Shown in pieces: positions 12,040 to 23,587 of a stretch of DNA of 64,000 nt. The stretch comes from Ehretia macrophylla (Eukaryota > Streptophyta > Magnoliopsida > Boraginales > Ehretiaceae): assembly GCA_037974665.1 (NCBI GenBank), contig CM075770.1, positions 9,002,501-9,066,500 of the forward strand, in the 5' to 3' direction. The translations under genes and the position numbers were made by a program. The notes beneath the pieces are model-generated. The model ran no database searches. It worked only from the letters and a program-made list of their open reading frames with translations, and was not told the origin of the DNA. Numbering within the stretch: position 1 is the stretch's first letter; the number at the start of each line of letters is the position of its first letter.

Positions 12040-13669
12040 TTTCATGAGTTTTTGAGCTGCTTTTTCATCATCTGGGGTCATACCCCCCTCCAAGTAGTCC
12101 ACGATTGGTTTGGTCCAATCTGGGCTTAAATTGAGCTTGGCTATGACCTGCACCCCCAACTGGATACTTGGTTCGGATACTTCTTCCACATGGACTAGGG
12201 CAGGTCGGCTCTCTCCTAAGGCCAACCTGGACAGGGCATCAGCCTTCATATTCTCCTCCATCGAAATTTGCTGTATCGTGAACCTTTTGAGCCTTGAGGT
12301 CAAATCATTGACTCTGTTGAGGTAGGCCAGCATAGTGTTATCCTGAGCTTCGAACTCTCCTGATATTTGACTGGTAACCAATTGAGAGTCGGTGCTCAGG
12401 TCGATTGTCTGTGCCCCGAGCTGAGCTGCAATTTTCAGCCCCACAATCACCCCTTCGTACTCAGCTTCATAGTTGGACGCCGAAAATGTGAACTTGAGGG
12501 AGTATTGGTGCTCATGCTGGGTTGGGTCGAGGATGACCACCCCAGCTCCACTCCCAGACTTCCTTGAGGCCCCATCCCCATGGAACTTCCACACATCCTC
12601 CGGGTCATGCTTGGCCCGACCAGTGCATTCCACCACAAAGTCCGCGATGGCTTGGGCTTTAATGGTTGTTCTGGGCTGGTAGGTGATGTCAAATGGACTC
12701 AGCTCAACTGCCCATTTCAGCAGCCTACCCGACGCTTCCGGCTTGTGCATGATGGACTTGAGTGGGGCATCCGTCATGACCTTAATTGGATAAGCATCAA
12801 AGTATGGCTTCAGCTTTCTTGCCGCCGTGATGAGCGCGAGGGCGAGTTTTTCCAAGGAGGAGTACCTCACCTCGGCCCCTTGCAAGGTTTTGCTGACATA
12901 ATAGACTAGCTTCTGCTCCTTCCCATCTTCGCGGACCAGTGTCGCCGCCACTGTTATCCCTGAGCATGCTAAGTATAGTACCATCTCCTCCCCCACCTCA
13001 GGTCGGGATAGCAGGGGTGGCGGAGCTAGATACCTTTTCAGCTCCTGGAAGGCATCCTGGCATTCTGTGGTCCATTCGAAATTCTTAAGACTTCTCAATA
13101 TTTTGAACAGAGGAGCACACTTGTCGGCCGACCTGGACATGAATCTGCTAAGCGTTGCGACCTTGCCTGCGAGCACCTGGACGTCCTTCACGCAGGTCGG
13201 CGGTGCCAGGTCAAGTATCGCTTGAACCTTTTTCGGGTTGGCTTCTATTCCGCGGGCAGTGACCATGAAGCCCAGAAACTTTCCTGCCTTGACGCCGAAT
13301 GTGCACTTTTCCTGGTTCAGCTTTATCCCAAAGTGCTCCATTACGGCGAAGGCTTCAGCCAGGTCGGCTACATGGTCTTCTGCCCTTCTGCTCTTGACCA
13401 ACATATCATCTACATAGATCTCCATATTTCGGCCAATCTGATTTTTGAAAACCTTGTTTACCATCCGAGTGTAGGTAGCTCCAGCATTCTTGAGGCCAAA
13501 AGGCATGACCTCATAGTAGTAGAGACCTTTATCGGGGGTGAAGGCGGTCTTCTCTTTATCTCCGAGAGCCATCTTGATCTGGTTATAGCCTTTGAAGGCA
13601 TCCATGAAAGAGAGTAGCTTGAACCCGGAGGTGGCATCCACCATCTGATCAATCCAAGGTAAGGGAAAG
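12040..13669 (-). pseudogene. Reverse transcriptase (part) and dual RNase H of the outer element (fossil)
   Basis: The minus-strand reading shows the RT blocks MPFGLKNAGATYTRMVNKVF and YVDDMLVKS, then the first RNase H (YYVSKTLQGAEVRYSSLEKL), then a second, archaeal-type RNase H (FHGDGASRKSGSGAGVVILD, STDSQLVTSQI, MKADALSRLA). Two RNase H domains are diagnostic of the Tat lineage. The upstream part of RT lies on the far side of the inner element, from 23588. Confidence 0.9.
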
Positions 13670-13674
13670 CAGTC
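13670..13674. repeat. Target-site duplication, left copy (inner element)
   Basis: cagtc directly precedes the inner LTR and is repeated exactly at 23583-23587. The surrounding sequence is the reverse-transcriptase region of the outer element. This is a perfect 5-bp duplication, the usual size for Ty3/Gypsy integration. Confidence 0.92.
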
Positions 13675-14173
13675 TGTCGAGGTCAGAATCTCGACGTTGA
13701 TGTTAGGAGCTACTCCTATTGAGCTGAAAATCTGGGTCGGATTCTCGACCTGGATTTTCGGGTCGGCTATCTGACCTACACAAGGAAAAGAAAGTAAAAA
13801 GTGGGGTGATGACCCAAATTTTCCCCTCGGGCGTGCGAATGATTAGTATGTCCAAGATAGAGAAGTAGCTGAGAGCATTTAATAACGAGTTATCTCAAAA
13901 ATGAAGGGGTGAAGCTCTATTTATACTAAATTCGGACCTGACAGCATTTAATGCGGTGCAGCTTTATGTCTCATTAGGACTTTATGTCCCATTAGAACAG
14001 CTGTTTGCTGAGGTCGGGGTTTTTCTGGATCGGGGTGAGGTCGAATCAGTATCCAGGTTAGACATTAGTTGAATGTGCTGGGCTTGGCTCGGATTAGCCC
14101 GCCTCAGCTCGGAGTGAGCATCATACCTCAGCTCGGAGTGAACATCATACCTCAGCTCGGAGTCCCCTCCTCA
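13675..14173 (-). repeat. 3' LTR of the inner Tat element
   Basis: A 499-bp LTR with TG...CA ends. It is longer than its three relatives mainly because a segment of about 25 bp containing catacctcagctcggagtga is duplicated near its right end. A polypurine tract follows at 14174-14190. Confidence 0.92.
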
Positions 14174-14190
14174 ATCCCCCTCCCCCACCA
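14174..14190 (-). other. Polypurine tract of the inner element
   Basis: The plus-strand pyrimidine run (atccccctcccccacc) reads as an almost pure G/A tract on the element strand and abuts the 3' LTR. Confidence 0.8.
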
Positions 14191-14371
14191 AGTCAAGATC
14201 GAGAGGGTGAGATCTAGATTTGGGAGTTGATCCCAAGCTGGAGGTACCCGACCCTGGCAGAGTGGGGATGGCCACGTCAGTGGTGCATACCCTTCAAATG
14301 GCTGACACGTCACCTAGCAGTTATGACAAGATGCGACGTTTGGGATTCCCGAGGATGTTACAGAAGTTGCC

Positions 14372-14379
14372 TATAAATA
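14372..14379 (+). promoter_or_regulatory. TATA box of the antisense extra ORF (inner element)
   Basis: TATAAATA in the same context as at 7514-7521, about 255 bp upstream of the extra-ORF start region. Its survival in both copies supports a real family feature. Confidence 0.65.
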
Positions 14380-14626
14380 GGGCCTTGACATCCGAGATTC
14401 ATTTCACACTTTACATACGAAATTTGGAGCTTTCAGGTCAGCAACTAGAGTGGTCAGACACTTTTAGCTAAGCAAATATCTTCTCAGGGTATTCATCTCG
14501 GAATCTACTAGCTCGGAGCCAATTAGGTCGGAGGTAATTAGATCGGGTAATCTTCGACAACTAGAGCGGTAGGTACGTCCTGACTCCCTTTAGTTATTCC
14601 TGCACATATTTTAATTTATAAACAGG

Positions 14627-16945
14627 GTGGAGAGGTCAGAGTCGGAAGATTCCCAAGCGATGGAGGTGAGGTCCTATAGAGGGGATGAGAATCCGTCGAG
14701 CTCGGAATCTACCTCAGATGGAGGTCACGGTGATGACAGTGTCAGCACCTCTCAAGGATCAACTCGGCGATCTGGGCTCAAGGAGAGTGACAATGATTGC
14801 CAAGTGATCGGGGTCAGACGGGTGCAAGAAGAAGCCGAGGCGGATCCTTTGGCCGACCTAGGAGACTTGTGTGAAAGGGAAGAAGATAAGCCATTGAACC
14901 AGTTGGAAGGAGTTGAGATACCTCAGGAGTACTTAGCTGGAGTCTCCACGTCGGAACCGATTGAAGCAGTCTCGGTTAGGGCGGTCCGACCTCGGAGCTT
15001 AGCTACAGCCAGTGGTTCGTCGGCTCGAGGGAAGAGGATAGAGCAGTTGTTCGCTAGTTGTAAACGCGAGTGCCATTCTACCTTCGAGATGGCTAACGCC
15101 CGGCTAAGAGACTGGTCGGTGGACCAACATCACAAGCTGAAGGTTTCAGGTCGGAACGAGTCCGCCTGCTATCCTCCACCCAATCATTTTACTATCTATG
15201 ACCTCGCCTTCGATGTCATCCAGCTTCCACTTCCCGACTTTATCGCCGGTATTTTGAACTATTTTGAGCTTAGCCCGGGTCAGATGTCACCAAATGGTTG
15301 GGCCGTAATGGTGGCATTTTATGTACTCTGTCTAGAGAGGAAAATAGAGCCGACCCTACTCTGATTCAGGCAGTTCTTTGTGTGCAAGCCCAACCCGAAG
15401 TAGCCAGGGTGGTTTCATTTCACAGCTCGGGCAGGCAATGCCATATTCACCAAGTGGCACTCCTCCAACAAGGGCTGGCACAACGACTACTATTGGGTCG
15501 AGCCGGCTGTGAACCCGGGGTGCAGAGTAGATTGGAATCCCTCCCTAAAGAAGAATGTGAACGACGACCCAAGCTCTCAGATGAGGAACTCGCCGAGGTC
15601 GGGGTGCTGAGACCCGAGTCAAGAATGCTGATTGATATTGACAGCGTCCTCAGGTGGGACAAAATCTAGAAATCAAAGTTATTCGGTAAAGAACCTGACC
15701 TGAGGAAGGAGCATCCCCATCTACTTCCCAAGCCCGAAGAGAATGCGGATTCCGGCTCAGAAGAGAGTCAGTTCGCAGGATCAATGCCCGACCTTCCTAC
15801 CTTCTTGTCTACCGTTGTTCTCTTCAATTTGTATTTGGTTATTTCTCACCTCTTTCCTTTGGTCTTTTGCAGATATGGCGGATACGAGAAAGCTCGCGTA
15901 TGCCTAGATGAAGAGGAGGACCGAGGCAGCGGCGAAGTCTCGGCTCGGTCTGGCTTGGGCTCCATCGTCGCTCAGGAGCAAAGGCAGCGAACCGATGTCT
16001 CTTCCAAGGGGACGTCGGCGTCTCCCCTGACCAAAAGACCGAGCTCGGGTGTAGCGATCCCTGAGCGCTGAGCATCCCGCCTTGACAATAGGAAATAGTC
16101 TCGGCCCGAGTACTCCGGGAAAGGCAAGGCCACGGAGGTGAGCCCTCCCAACAAGGATTTCGTGGAGGCAGCTAATATTGCCCGCGATCCTAAGCTGGCA
16201 TCGGTCCCGGCAGAGCAGCTTTCGCTCGACCTGAGGACGGCCATAGTCACGGTAAGGCATATTTGACCGTGTTGATATAGTTAAGTTTTTTGGCTCGGCT
16301 GATTATTTTGTCGTCTTTTGTGTAGGCCGAGTCCCACATCTTTTCGGCACCTGGCTTACTCGCCCGAGCCCAGGCTCACTGCGTCAAGCTCGAGCAGCGA
16401 TTCGTCGACTCTCGAGCTGAGCTAGAGGCCCTGAGGGAGGATGCCACCCAGAGGCGCAAAGCGGACGAGACGGAGATCGACCGGCTGAAGAAGGAGCTCA
16501 AGGCGGAGAAGTCCCGACGCAAGGCCGCGGCCAAGGACGTCGAGCGCTTCAAGAAGGATAAGCGCAAGGCCGAGGCGAAGTTTATGGATCTGGTAAATCG
16601 GGTTGGCCCATAGGGGGAGAAGGCGGTAGATACCTTTAAGTCCTGCCAAGAGGCCGTGGACTGGTTGGCCACGGAAGGTGGGGTGATAGCCAGGTATGCC
16701 GAGTTAGAGTACTACTTCCGGGGCCAAGTCGCAGCTCTGGACAGAGCGAAGACCTTCCTCCCTGCCACCAAGAATGATTACATCGAAATCTTGGAGGCCC
16801 CGCCACAGGTGTTCTGGGAGATTCCGAAGCTTCCAACCGACCTGACGTCCTAAGCTAAGGAGGTGATTGAATTTGTCCAGAAGGGCATGGATCAGGTCGG
16901 GGACGAAGCCTATGCTACCACCTCTACCGCCGCTCCTAAGTAAAT
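14627..16945 (+). pseudogene. Antisense extra ORF region of the inner Tat element (fossil)
   Basis: Same architecture as the unit at 7769-10097: an acidic Ser-rich N-terminus (SESEDSQAMEVRSYRGDENP), a Transposase_28-like middle (FELSPGQMSPNGWAVMVAF) and a charged coiled-coil C-terminus. Unlike the outer copy, the AATAAA downstream has become AATGAA. Intron-like stretches with pyrimidine-rich ends in CAG recur at matching places. The copy is broken. Confidence 0.72.
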
Positions 16946-17529
16946 TTTGTAATTGCCCGGGTCGGGGCTTTAGTAGATTCGCCTTAGTCGGGCTCCTTGT
17001 AATACTTTTTCACTTTCAATGAAATGAATATTTCTGCTTTATTTGCGTTTCATTCGAGTTCGTACATGTGTACCTTTTTCTTCGCAAATTTCTTAAGTAA
17101 GTAGGGTTGGACCAATATAATAGACCTTTCAAACTTAATTTAAATATGAAGAACCGAGCCGGACGCAATTAATGAATTATCATCCTAATCCGAGTTGGTT
17201 AATTGGGCAACTATATAATTGTTGCCGACCTGGACTCGTCAATCCAATTTAAAATTGGTCAAACTAATGTTGACAAATGTTGAGTTCAAGTTCAGACCCA
17301 AACTAAGGTGCCGACCTGAAGCCGGATTATACCGAGTTGGACCTTAATCCGAACTGGCAAACCTAATCAAATTATTATTGATTATACCCAAGTTGGAACC
17401 TAGTCCGAGCTGGTTTACTTTATCATTAGCTCGTAATCAAGCGTGGCCACCGCGTTAATCCGAGTTGGCAGTAGCTAAGTAGCTGAGGTGCTTGGGTCTG
17501 GGTCCGGCATCGCACTGGTTTACAAAATG

Positions 17530-17765
17530 CATTGGGCTCGGGAGTAAATTTCAAGTAATATTTTGGCTCGGGGCTACGACAAAATATTCCAGCTCGAGGC
17601 CGTTACATTATATTTCGGCTTGCAGGCCGTTACAAAAGATTTTGGCTCGGGGCCTACTAAAGAGATTTTAGCTTGGGGGCCGTTACAAAATATTTTGGCT
17701 TAGGGCCTACTCGGTAGATTTCGGCTTGGGGGCTGTTACAAGAGATTTTGGCTCGAGAGCCTTTA
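17530..17765. repeat. Short tandem-repeat block of the inner element
   Basis: Alternating diverged units built on ttttggctcggggc and gccgttacaaaaga, equivalent to the block at 10640-10910 but with a different number and order of units. Confidence 0.78.
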
Positions 17766-18760
17766 GACAAAATACCACTTCAGGTGTTCTGAGTGCCATG
17801 CATTCTTCAATAGTTTTTCGTACTTGTCGCAGAGGTAGAAGGTTCCAGGTCGGACTTCTTTCACGACTTCGTACGGTCCCTCCCAAGTCGGGGAGAGCTT
17901 GTTACCTGAGCACGGCAAAAAGATTGCATTTCTAAGCACGAGGTCGCCAACCTTAATAGGCTTAGGCTTGACCTGCTTGGCAAAGGCTCTTTGCATGGCA
18001 GCTTTGCTGGCTAGCATCCTGATTTGAGCTTTAGGTCGGAGCTCTTCGGCGAGGTCGAACCCTTCACGGATCAGTGCTCTGTTTTTTTCTGGGTCATAGT
18101 GGAGGTTTTTATTGGTCGGAGACCCAATCTCCACTGGCAGCACCGCTTGAGTACCGAAGGTCAGCTCGAAGGGTGATTCTCCCACTGCCGAGCTAGTGGT
18201 AGTCCACTGAGCCCACAGCACCTCGGGAAGAATCGATGCCCACTGGCCCTCTGCTTCCTCCAGCTTGGTTTTCAGGCCCTGCAAAATGATCTGGTTAGTC
18301 ATTTCAACTTGGCTATTACTTTGAAGATGAGCAATAGATGAGAATCCGAGGTCGATCCCAATCTCAACACATTTGTCTCGAAAGTATACACTGTCGAATT
18401 GCTTGCCGTGTTCAGTAACAATGACCTTTGGCACCCCAAATCGGCAAATGATGTTTTTGCACACGAAATCCCAAGCTGCCTTTTCTGTTATTCTAGCAAC
18501 ACCTTCAGCCTCAGGCTATTTGGTAAAGTAGTCTACTGCTACAAAAGCGTGCTTCTTTTGGCCAATGCCGGTTGGCAATGGGCCAATGATATCTAGACCC
18601 TATTGATAGAATGGCCACGGGCTTATCATCACCGTGAGGTCTACCACTGGCTTTTTCTGTATGTTGGCAAACCTTTGGCAGGTGTCATACTTTTTCACAT
18701 ACTCTTTGGCATCTTGTTCTAAGGTTGGCCAAAAATAGCCTTGCCTCAATGCCTTCTGAG
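17763..18760 (-). pseudogene. Integrase region of the inner Tat element (fossil)
   Basis: The minus strand reads through integrase blocks including CRFGVPKVIVTEHGKQFDS, HLQSNSQVEMTNQIILQGLK and, at the C-terminal side, PKPIKVGDLVLRN and WEGPYEVVKEVRPG. The region is broken. It matches the equivalent outer region closely. Confidence 0.85.
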
Positions 18761-20690
18761 CCAGGGCCTTGCCACCCAAGTGGTTTCCACATACTCCTTC
18801 ATGGATTTCCCGGAGTATATAGTTTCCCTCCCGGGCCTAACACACTTTAAGAGAGGCCAAGTGTAGGCTCTCTTGTAGAGTTGTCTGGCAATTATGACAA
18901 ACCTTGAGGCCTGTTTCATAAGTTTTCGAGCTGCTTTTTCATCATCTGGGGTCATACCCCCCTCAAAGTAGTCCACGATTGGTTTGGTCCAATCTGGGCT
19001 TAAATTGAGCTCGGCTACGGCCTGCAACCCCAACTGGATACTTGGTTCGGATACTACTTCCACATGGACCAGGGCAGGTCGGCTCTCGCCCAAGGCCAAC
19101 CTGGACAGGGCATCAGCCTTCATATTCTCCTCCCTCGAAATTTGCTGTATCGTGAACCTTTTGAGCCCTGAGGTCAAATCCTTGACTCTGTTGAGGTAGG
19201 CCAGCATAGTATTGTCATTGGCTTTGAACTCTCCCGATATCTGACTAGAAACCAATTGAGAGTCAGTGCTCAGGTCGACTGTCTGTGCCCCGAGCTGAGC
19301 TACAATTTTCAGCCTCGCAATTACCGCTTCGTACTCAGCTTCATTGTTGGACACTGGAAAGGTGAACTTGATGGAGTATTGGTGCTCATGCCGGGTTGGG
19401 TCGAGGATGACCACCCCAACTCCGTTCCCAGACTTCCTTGAAGCCCCATCCACATGGACCTTCCACACATCCTCCGGCTCATGCTCGGCCTGGCCAGTGC
19501 ATTCCACCACAAAGTCCGCGATGGCTTGGGTTTTGATGGCTGTTTTGGGCTGGTAGGTGATGTCAAATTGACTCAGCTCAACTGCCCATTTCAGTAGCCT
19601 ACCCGACGCTTCCGGCTTGTGCATGATGGACTTGAGTGGGGCATCCGTCATGACCTTAATTGGATGAGCATCAAAGTATGGCTTCAACTTTCTTGCAGCC
19701 GTAATGAGTGCGAGGGCGAGTTTTTCCAAGGAAGAATACCTCACCTCGGCCCCTTGCAAGGTCTTACTGACATAATAGACATGCTTCTGCTCCTTCCCTT
19801 CCTCGTGGACCAGTGCTGCCGCCACTGCTGTCCCTGAGCATATTAAGTATAGTACCAGCTCCTCCTCCACCTTAGGTCGGGATAGTAGGGGTGGCGAAGC
19901 TAGATACATTTTCAGCTCCTGAAAGACATCCTGGCATTCCATGGTCCATTCGAAATTCTTAGGACTCCTCAATATTTTGAACAGAGGAGCACACTTGTTG
20001 GCCGACCTGGACATGAATCTGCTAAGCGCCGTGACCTTGCCTGCGAGCACCTGGAAGTCTTTCACGCAGGCCGTCGGTGCCAGGTCAAGTATCGATTGAA
20101 CCTTCTCTGGGTTGGCTTCTATTCCGCGGGCTGTGACCATGAAGCCCAAAAACTTTCCTGCCTTGACGCTGAATGCTCACTTTTTCGAGTTCAGCTTTAT
20201 CCCAAAGTGCTCCATTACGGCGATAGCATCAGCCAGGTCGGCTACATTGTCTTCTGCCCTTCTGCTCTTGACCAACATATCATCTACATAGATCTTCATA
20301 TTTCGGTCAATCTGATTTTTGAAAACCTTGTTCACCATCCGAGTGTAGGTAGCTCCAGCATTCTTGAGGCCAAAAGGCATGACTTCATAGTAGTAGAGAC
20401 ATTTGTCGGTGACGAAGGCGGTCTTCTCTTTGTCTCTGGAAGCCATCTTGATCTGGTTATAGCCTTTGAAGGCATCCATGAAAGAGAGTAGCTCGAACCC
20501 GGAGGTGGCATCCACCATCTGATCAATCTGAGGTAAGGGAAACCAGTCCTTAGGGCAAGCTTTATTGAGGTCGATAAAATCAATACACAATCTCCATCCT
20601 CCTGAGGAGTTGGTCACCAGCACCACGTAGGATAACCAGGTTGGGTACTGGATTTCCTTTATGTGGCCGACATCTACCAATTTGTCCACC
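18760..20690 (-). pseudogene. Reverse transcriptase and dual RNase H of the inner element (fossil)
   Basis: Recognisable blocks in order on the minus strand are WRLCIDFIDLNKACPKD, MPFGLKNAGATYTRMVNKVF and YVDDMLVKS of RT, first RNase H YYVSKTLQGAEVRYSS, second RNase H VHVDGASRKSGNGVGVVILD and STDSQLVSSQISGEF. The region is broken. Confidence 0.88.
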
Positions 20691-20709
20691 TCTTCTGCTC
20701 TGATTTGTT

Positions 20710-21800
20710 GCTTATCTTAATGGAAGTGTCTGCGTTTCTGCTTTACCGAATAGTGATTTGGGTCGGCATTCAGGTGATGCTCAATCACTCCCGGGTCAAT
20801 ACCTGTCATGTCAGAGGCAGACCATGCAAATACGTGTTCATTTTTCAGGAGAAATTGGCTTATACCTTTCTTGAGATCGGCAGAAAGCTCACTCCCGATC
20901 TTTGCTCTCTTCGTCTCGTCGGAGAGCTCCACCTCTTAAAGGTCTTCAGCTAGGCTTCCCCTCTTCGCATCCCTTTTCTTATCGGGCAAATCTGGTCCCC
21001 ATCCAACCTGATATTTGGGGCGGAGGGAATTTTCATAACATTCCCGAGCTGAGAGCTGGGCTCCACGGAAGATGGCCATGCAGGCCGGGGTCGGGAATTT
21101 CAGAGCCTGGTGATAAGTTGAAGGGACGGCCCAGAAATGGTTGAGCGCCACCCGATCTAAGATCTCATTGTAAGTGGAGTTGCAATCCATCACAATAAAG
21201 TTGGCTTGCATCGAAACCCGCTTGTCTCCATCTTCTAGCTTCAGCAGGAGATTGATGACCCCCTCAGCTCGGTGGGCTTGTCCGGTGAAACCTGCCAAAG
21301 TACCCCTCAATGGCCTGAGTCGGCTTCTGTCCAACCCCATTTACTCAAATATTTTCAAGAGTATGACTTTTGCCGAGCTCCCAGTGTCCACCATCAGCCT
21401 CTTCATGGTGAAGTTGGCTATTTCAGCGTTGATTACCAGTGGGTCGTCATGGGACAATATCACCACCTCCAACTATTCTGAGGAGAAGGTGAGCTATTCC
21501 ATCTCCGGGGCCAGACCACGCGTCGGTCCACACTCCCTCCCAGCCCGAACATAACCCTTCCTGCCAGCCGAGGTCTCCCCACCCGACGCCAATCCTCCTA
21601 CGATGGTCTCAATCACAGCCAAACGTCCGCCCCCAGCCTGGTGCCTGGGTGGACTCCTCTCTCTATCTCTCTGATCGTGATTCTGGGTCGGCTGTTGATC
21701 TACATACCTCTGGAGGTGACCTCGGGCTATCAGGGCTTCGATCTCCTGTTTCAAGTCTTTGCACTCCTCGGTGGTATGGCCGTAGTCCATATGGTAGCGG
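20710..21800 (-). pseudogene. Protease and zinc-knuckle-like region of the inner element (fossil)
   Basis: Located between gag and RT on the minus strand. It includes a degenerate knuckle-like segment with DYGHTTEECKDLKQEIEAL, and the remains of an aspartic protease (NFIVMDCNSTYNEILDRVAL matches the C-terminal part of Gypsy proteases). The region is broken. Confidence 0.72.
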
Positions 21801-23000
21801 CGATACTTGGTTCAATTGCGCTTCTCAGGTCGGCAATTCATCCTCGGAGCTGGAGGCAGATTGTTCTGGTGTTGGATCACCATCAGGATCTGCTCCCTTG
21901 TGGTGTTAAAGGGAGTGAACATAGTGAACCGAGGATTCTGCTTCGGCTGCGGAGGCTGCTTGTCTCGGTCATTTTGGATCTTACCCCCTGGTTGGGCTCG
22001 GGAGGTCTCTCCCTTGTTACTGGCTTCATTCTCCTTGTTATTATCCCTCTTCGCTTGATGGATTTCTTCCTAGTGTATGTACCCTTCTGCTCGTACTATC
22101 AGCTCGGCTACAGTATCCACGGGATCGATGGCCAAGGAGGATGTAAGGGGGCCCGACCTGAGCCCACTCTGGTAAACCATCAATGAGATGGAGTCCTCTA
22201 GGTTAGAAATTTTGAGGGACTCTTTATTGAATCTAGTTGTGTAAGCCCTCAAACTTTCCCCTTTATGCTGCTTCACCGATAACAACGTCGAAGTGTGGCA
22301 GGTTGCGTGTCGACTTCCCACGAAGTGGGACAAGAAAGCCTCAACCAGCTGATGAAAACTTGCAATAGAGCAAGGACGAAGTCTCTAGAACCAGTCCAAG
22401 GCATTGCCAACCAGGGTGGTCGGGAATGTCTTCGTCTTCATAAGGTCGGTCATATCATGCAGAGTCATGTGGTGGTCAAAGTTGAGCAAGTGGCTGGCTG
22501 GGTCGCCGTCCCTGTTGTAAACTGCTTGGTTGGGCATTCGGTTGACGGTGGGTAGTGGCGTGGCTAGTACCTCGGGTGAGAGTGGGCTTACACCGAGCTA
22601 GTTAATTACCTTGGCTATGGCAGCCGCGGTCTTGGCCTGCTTGGGGTCGGCATGAGCCGCCCTTTTACCTCTCGCCCCCTCGGGTCCCACCATCGGCTCT
22701 AGGAAGCCTTCTTCATCTTGCGTTCGCTTTCGCCTTGGGTCTGGGATACAGAATTGTGGACGCGAGGGCCGCGGCGTAGCTTCTTGCGGAGCCGGGGGGT
22801 CTGCAGCTAACCGGGCTACCTGCTCCTTAAGTTACTCAAACATCCTTAGCATCATCCTTACAGGCTAGAGTTGAGGTCTCCATCTATCGTGGTGTTGGTT
22901 TGGGTGGCTAAGTGTATACGTTGGCTCGTTCTAACGTCGGCTTAGGTTGGTTCTTGGCTAGGCACCTGTGTGGTTTCAAGGTCCCCATCCGGGTTGGGCG
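21800..23000 (-). pseudogene. Gag region of the inner Tat element (fossil)
   Basis: The retrotransposon Gag domain (PF03732 type) is visible in pieces on the minus strand, including SVKQHKGESLRAYTTRFNKE, followed by a basic linker. It lies directly downstream of the primer-binding site. The region is broken. Confidence 0.75.
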
Positions 23001-23088
23001 AGTCCTTTACCGTTGTGCTGTAGATCTTTGTTTGTACCATGGTGGTTTCTCAATGAGTGGTGAGAAGAGTGATAGAAAGAACTCGTTT

Positions 23089-23107
23089 CCCACAGACGGC
23101 GCCAAAC
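23089..23107 (-). other. Primer-binding site of the inner element
   Basis: On the element strand gtttggcgccgtctgtggg follows the 5' LTR immediately. The same sequence with one change follows the outer 5' LTR. The position fits a tRNA primer-binding site; the tRNA is not identified here. Confidence 0.7.
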
Positions 23108-23582
23108 TGTCAAGGTCAGAATCTCGACGTTGATGTTGGGAGCTACTTCTACCGAGCTGGAAATCTGGGTCAGATTCTCGACCTGAATTTTCGGGTCGGC
23201 TATCTGACCTGCACAAGGAAAAGGAAGAAAAATGCGGGGTGATGACTCGAATTTTCCCATCGGAAGTGCGAATTATTAGTATGTCCGAGCTGGAGAAGTA
23301 GTTGAGAACATTTAATGACGAGTTACCTCAGAAATGAAGGGGTGGAGCTCTATTTATACTAAATTTGGACTTGACAGCATTTAATGCGGTGTAGCTTTAT
23401 GTCCCATCAGGACTTTATGTCCCATCAGAACAGCTGTTTGCCGAGGTCAGGATTTTCCTGGGTCAGGGTGAGGTGGAATCAGCATCCAGGTTGGGCATTA
23501 GCTGAATGTGCTGGGCTTGGCTCGGATTAGCTCTCCTCAGCTCTGAGTGGGCATCATACCTCAACTCGGGGTCCCCTCGTCA
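23108..23582 (-). repeat. 5' LTR of the inner Tat element
   Basis: A 475-bp LTR with TG...CA ends. On the element strand it carries the TATA box tataaata (23351-23358) upstream of the primer-binding site. The target duplication cagtc follows at 23583-23587. Confidence 0.92.
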
Positions 23583-23587
23583 CAGTC

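Larger units (their letters stand above)
13675..23582 (-). mobile_element. Inner Ty3/Gypsy Tat-lineage retrotransposon (fossil, full length)
   Basis: A 9.9-kb element of the same family and strand as its host element, with 5' LTR 23108-23582, 3' LTR 13675-14173, primer-binding site, gag, protease, RT, dual RNase H, integrase, repeat block, antisense extra ORF and polypurine tract. It is structurally complete but its coding regions are broken in about ten places. The LTRs differ at roughly 11% of sites by hand count, many differences being C/T or G/A, with one extra short internal duplication in the 3' LTR. That gives an age of a few million years, not clearly younger than the outer element although it must have inserted later. 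Confidence 0.93.
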
